DNA of 64,000 nucleotides from Flavobacterium sp. ALJ2 (GTDB lineage: Bacteria > Bacteroidota > Bacteroidia > Flavobacteriales > Flavobacteriaceae): positions 248,001 through 312,000 of the forward strand of contig NZ_JADNRC010000001.1 of assembly GCF_015594725.1 (NCBI RefSeq), read 5' to 3'. Made by a program: the position numbers and the translations under genes. Positions 63,417 to 64,000 of this stretch are shown here, in pieces. Below the pieces are notes generated by a model. It was not told the origin of the DNA and did not search any database. It worked only from the letters and a program-made list of their open reading frames with translations. Positions within the stretch are counted from its first letter, which is position 1. The number at the start of each line of letters is the position of its first letter.

Positions 63417-63839
63417 ATGAGCACACTTACAAAACCAAATCATATAGGGCGAAAAATTAGCCGTATTCGTGAACTTCGTGATATGAAACAGGAAGCTTTG
63501 GCACAAGCTTTAGGAACTAACCAACAGGCTGTATCTGCTATAGAAAACAGTGAAACAATAGATGAAGAAAAACTGATTGAAGTAGCAAAAGCACTTGGTG
63601 TAACGGTTGAAGCTATTAAGAATTTTTCGGAAGAAGCTGCGATTAATTATTTTAATACTTTTACTGATACAAAAGACAGTCAAATGAATTTTGGAAATGG
63701 AAACGGACACAATTGTACTTTCAATCCATTAGATAAATTAATGGAAACTGTAGAAGAAAACAAAAAACTTTACGAGCGTTTGCTTCAAGCCGAAAAGGAT
63801 AAAATTGAATATTTAGAAAAATTATTAGCAGGGAAATAG
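63417..63839 (+). CDS. XRE-family helix-turn-helix regulator
   Basis: The 140-residue protein has a Cro/C1-type HTH: IGRKISRIRELRDMKQEALA, QALGTNQQAVSAIENSETID and KLIEVAKALGVTVEAIKNF. The rest includes NYFNTFTDTKDSQMNFGNGN and a C-terminal coiled coil (LDKLMETVEENKKLYERLLQ). The length and order are typical of Bacteroidota XRE regulators that have no toxin partner. Direct repeats in its upstream region are candidate autoregulatory sites. Confidence 0.9.
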   Translation: MSTLTKPNHIGRKISRIRELRDMKQEALAQALGTNQQAVSAIENSETIDEEKLIEVAKALGVTVEAIKNFSEEAAINYFNTFTDTKDSQMNFGNGNGHNCTFNPLDKLMETVEENKKLYERLLQAEKDKIEYLEKLLAGK

Positions 63840-63852
63840 AAATAATTTCATA

Positions 63853-63882
63853 AAAAAAGCAGCTCCAAAAGAGCTGCTTTTT
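63853..63882. terminator. bidirectional terminator after the XRE regulator
   Basis: AAAGCAGCTC (63856-63865) and GAGCTGCTTT (63871-63880) form a 10-bp stem with a 5-base loop; A-run before and T-run after. Confidence 0.8.
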
Positions 63883-63901
63883 CAATTATAATTTAAAAAA
63901 A

Positions 63902-64000
63902 TTAACGACGAAAAGCTGGGTTTTGATTAACTGTTTCGTCAGTTGTTTTGTTTTCTTTAGAAGATTTTATAACAATTTCGTGTTTCACTTTCCTAGCATT
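63902..64000 (-). CDS. C-terminal end of a minus-strand protein (partial)
   Basis: The minus frame is open to the window edge and ends with TAA at 63902-63904. The last 32 residues include KVKHEIVIKSSKENKTTDET and NPAFRR. Too short to identify; family unknown. Confidence 0.5.
   Translation of the reverse strand, partial: NARKVKHEIVIKSSKENKTTDETVNQNPAFRR

Noticed and set aside
1-64000. tRNA, rRNA genes and CRISPR arrays
   Set aside because: I looked for T-loop-like GGTTCGAATCC cores, rRNA-like GC islands and spaced direct repeats; none was convincing.

Overview
The window is a chromosomal segment of a Bacteroidota member, most likely a Flavobacterium species. Four things point there: strongly AT-rich DNA; promoters of the flavobacterial form (TTG, then TAnnTTTG 19-21 bases downstream); family content (fused SecDF, PorP/SprF protein, a gliding/T9SS type B C-terminal domain, TPR-LuxR regulator, TssD, a TopB with variant TOPRIM residues); and intergenic repeat types I recall from Flavobacterium genomes. 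The genus is an inference from recall, not a database match. No rRNA, tRNA or CRISPR array was seen.

Layout. 1-10.4 kb is core housekeeping: the gyrB 3' end, mdh, secDF, then on the minus strand lgt, yidD, cysS, folE and an aminotransferase. 10.5-17.8 kb holds a secreted or periplasmic aspartic protease with a PDZ domain, followed by an outer-membrane/T9SS trio (giant CTD protein, PorP/SprF protein, OmpA-TPR protein). 17.8-23.1 kb has small envelope proteins, valS and an amino-acid permease. 23.2-32.4 kb has a TonB-dependent receptor with its DUF4198 partner (metal or siderophore uptake), a relic of an MFS transporter, topB and a TPR-LuxR regulator next to a lipoprotein.

32.4-36.4 kb is an accessory island: an adenylate-kinase-like enzyme, gene debris, and a minus-strand operon encoding a T6SS tube protein (TssD/Hcp) fused to an unrecognised C-terminal domain, followed by an exported 175-residue protein and a tiny lipoprotein, which are immunity candidates. 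36.4-44.3 kb carries prfA and then a minus-strand envelope-stress block: holin-like protein, YtxH, lmo0937-type protein, beta-barrel, DUF4142, CHASE3 histidine kinase, response regulator, AraC regulator and CsbD. 44.5-51.5 kb has an OmpA protein with five TSP3 repeats, pyrF, a BtuF-like protein, catalase and purU. 51.6-54.4 kb is a decayed zone with DUF4197, two hairpin repeats, an IS3-type remnant that cuts a gene, and unknown proteins. 55-58.4 kb is icmF, the fused B12 mutase.

59-63.9 kb is a defence module: a specificity subunit and a nuclease-methyltransferase fusion (BcgI-like), then an unknown small protein and an XRE regulator with direct-repeat operator candidates.

The observations most worth a second look are the TssD-effector fusion with its candidate immunity genes, the nuclease-methylase-specificity pair with an atypical SAM motif, and two cases where intergenic-type repeats seem to sit in frame inside essential or large genes (valS and icmF).
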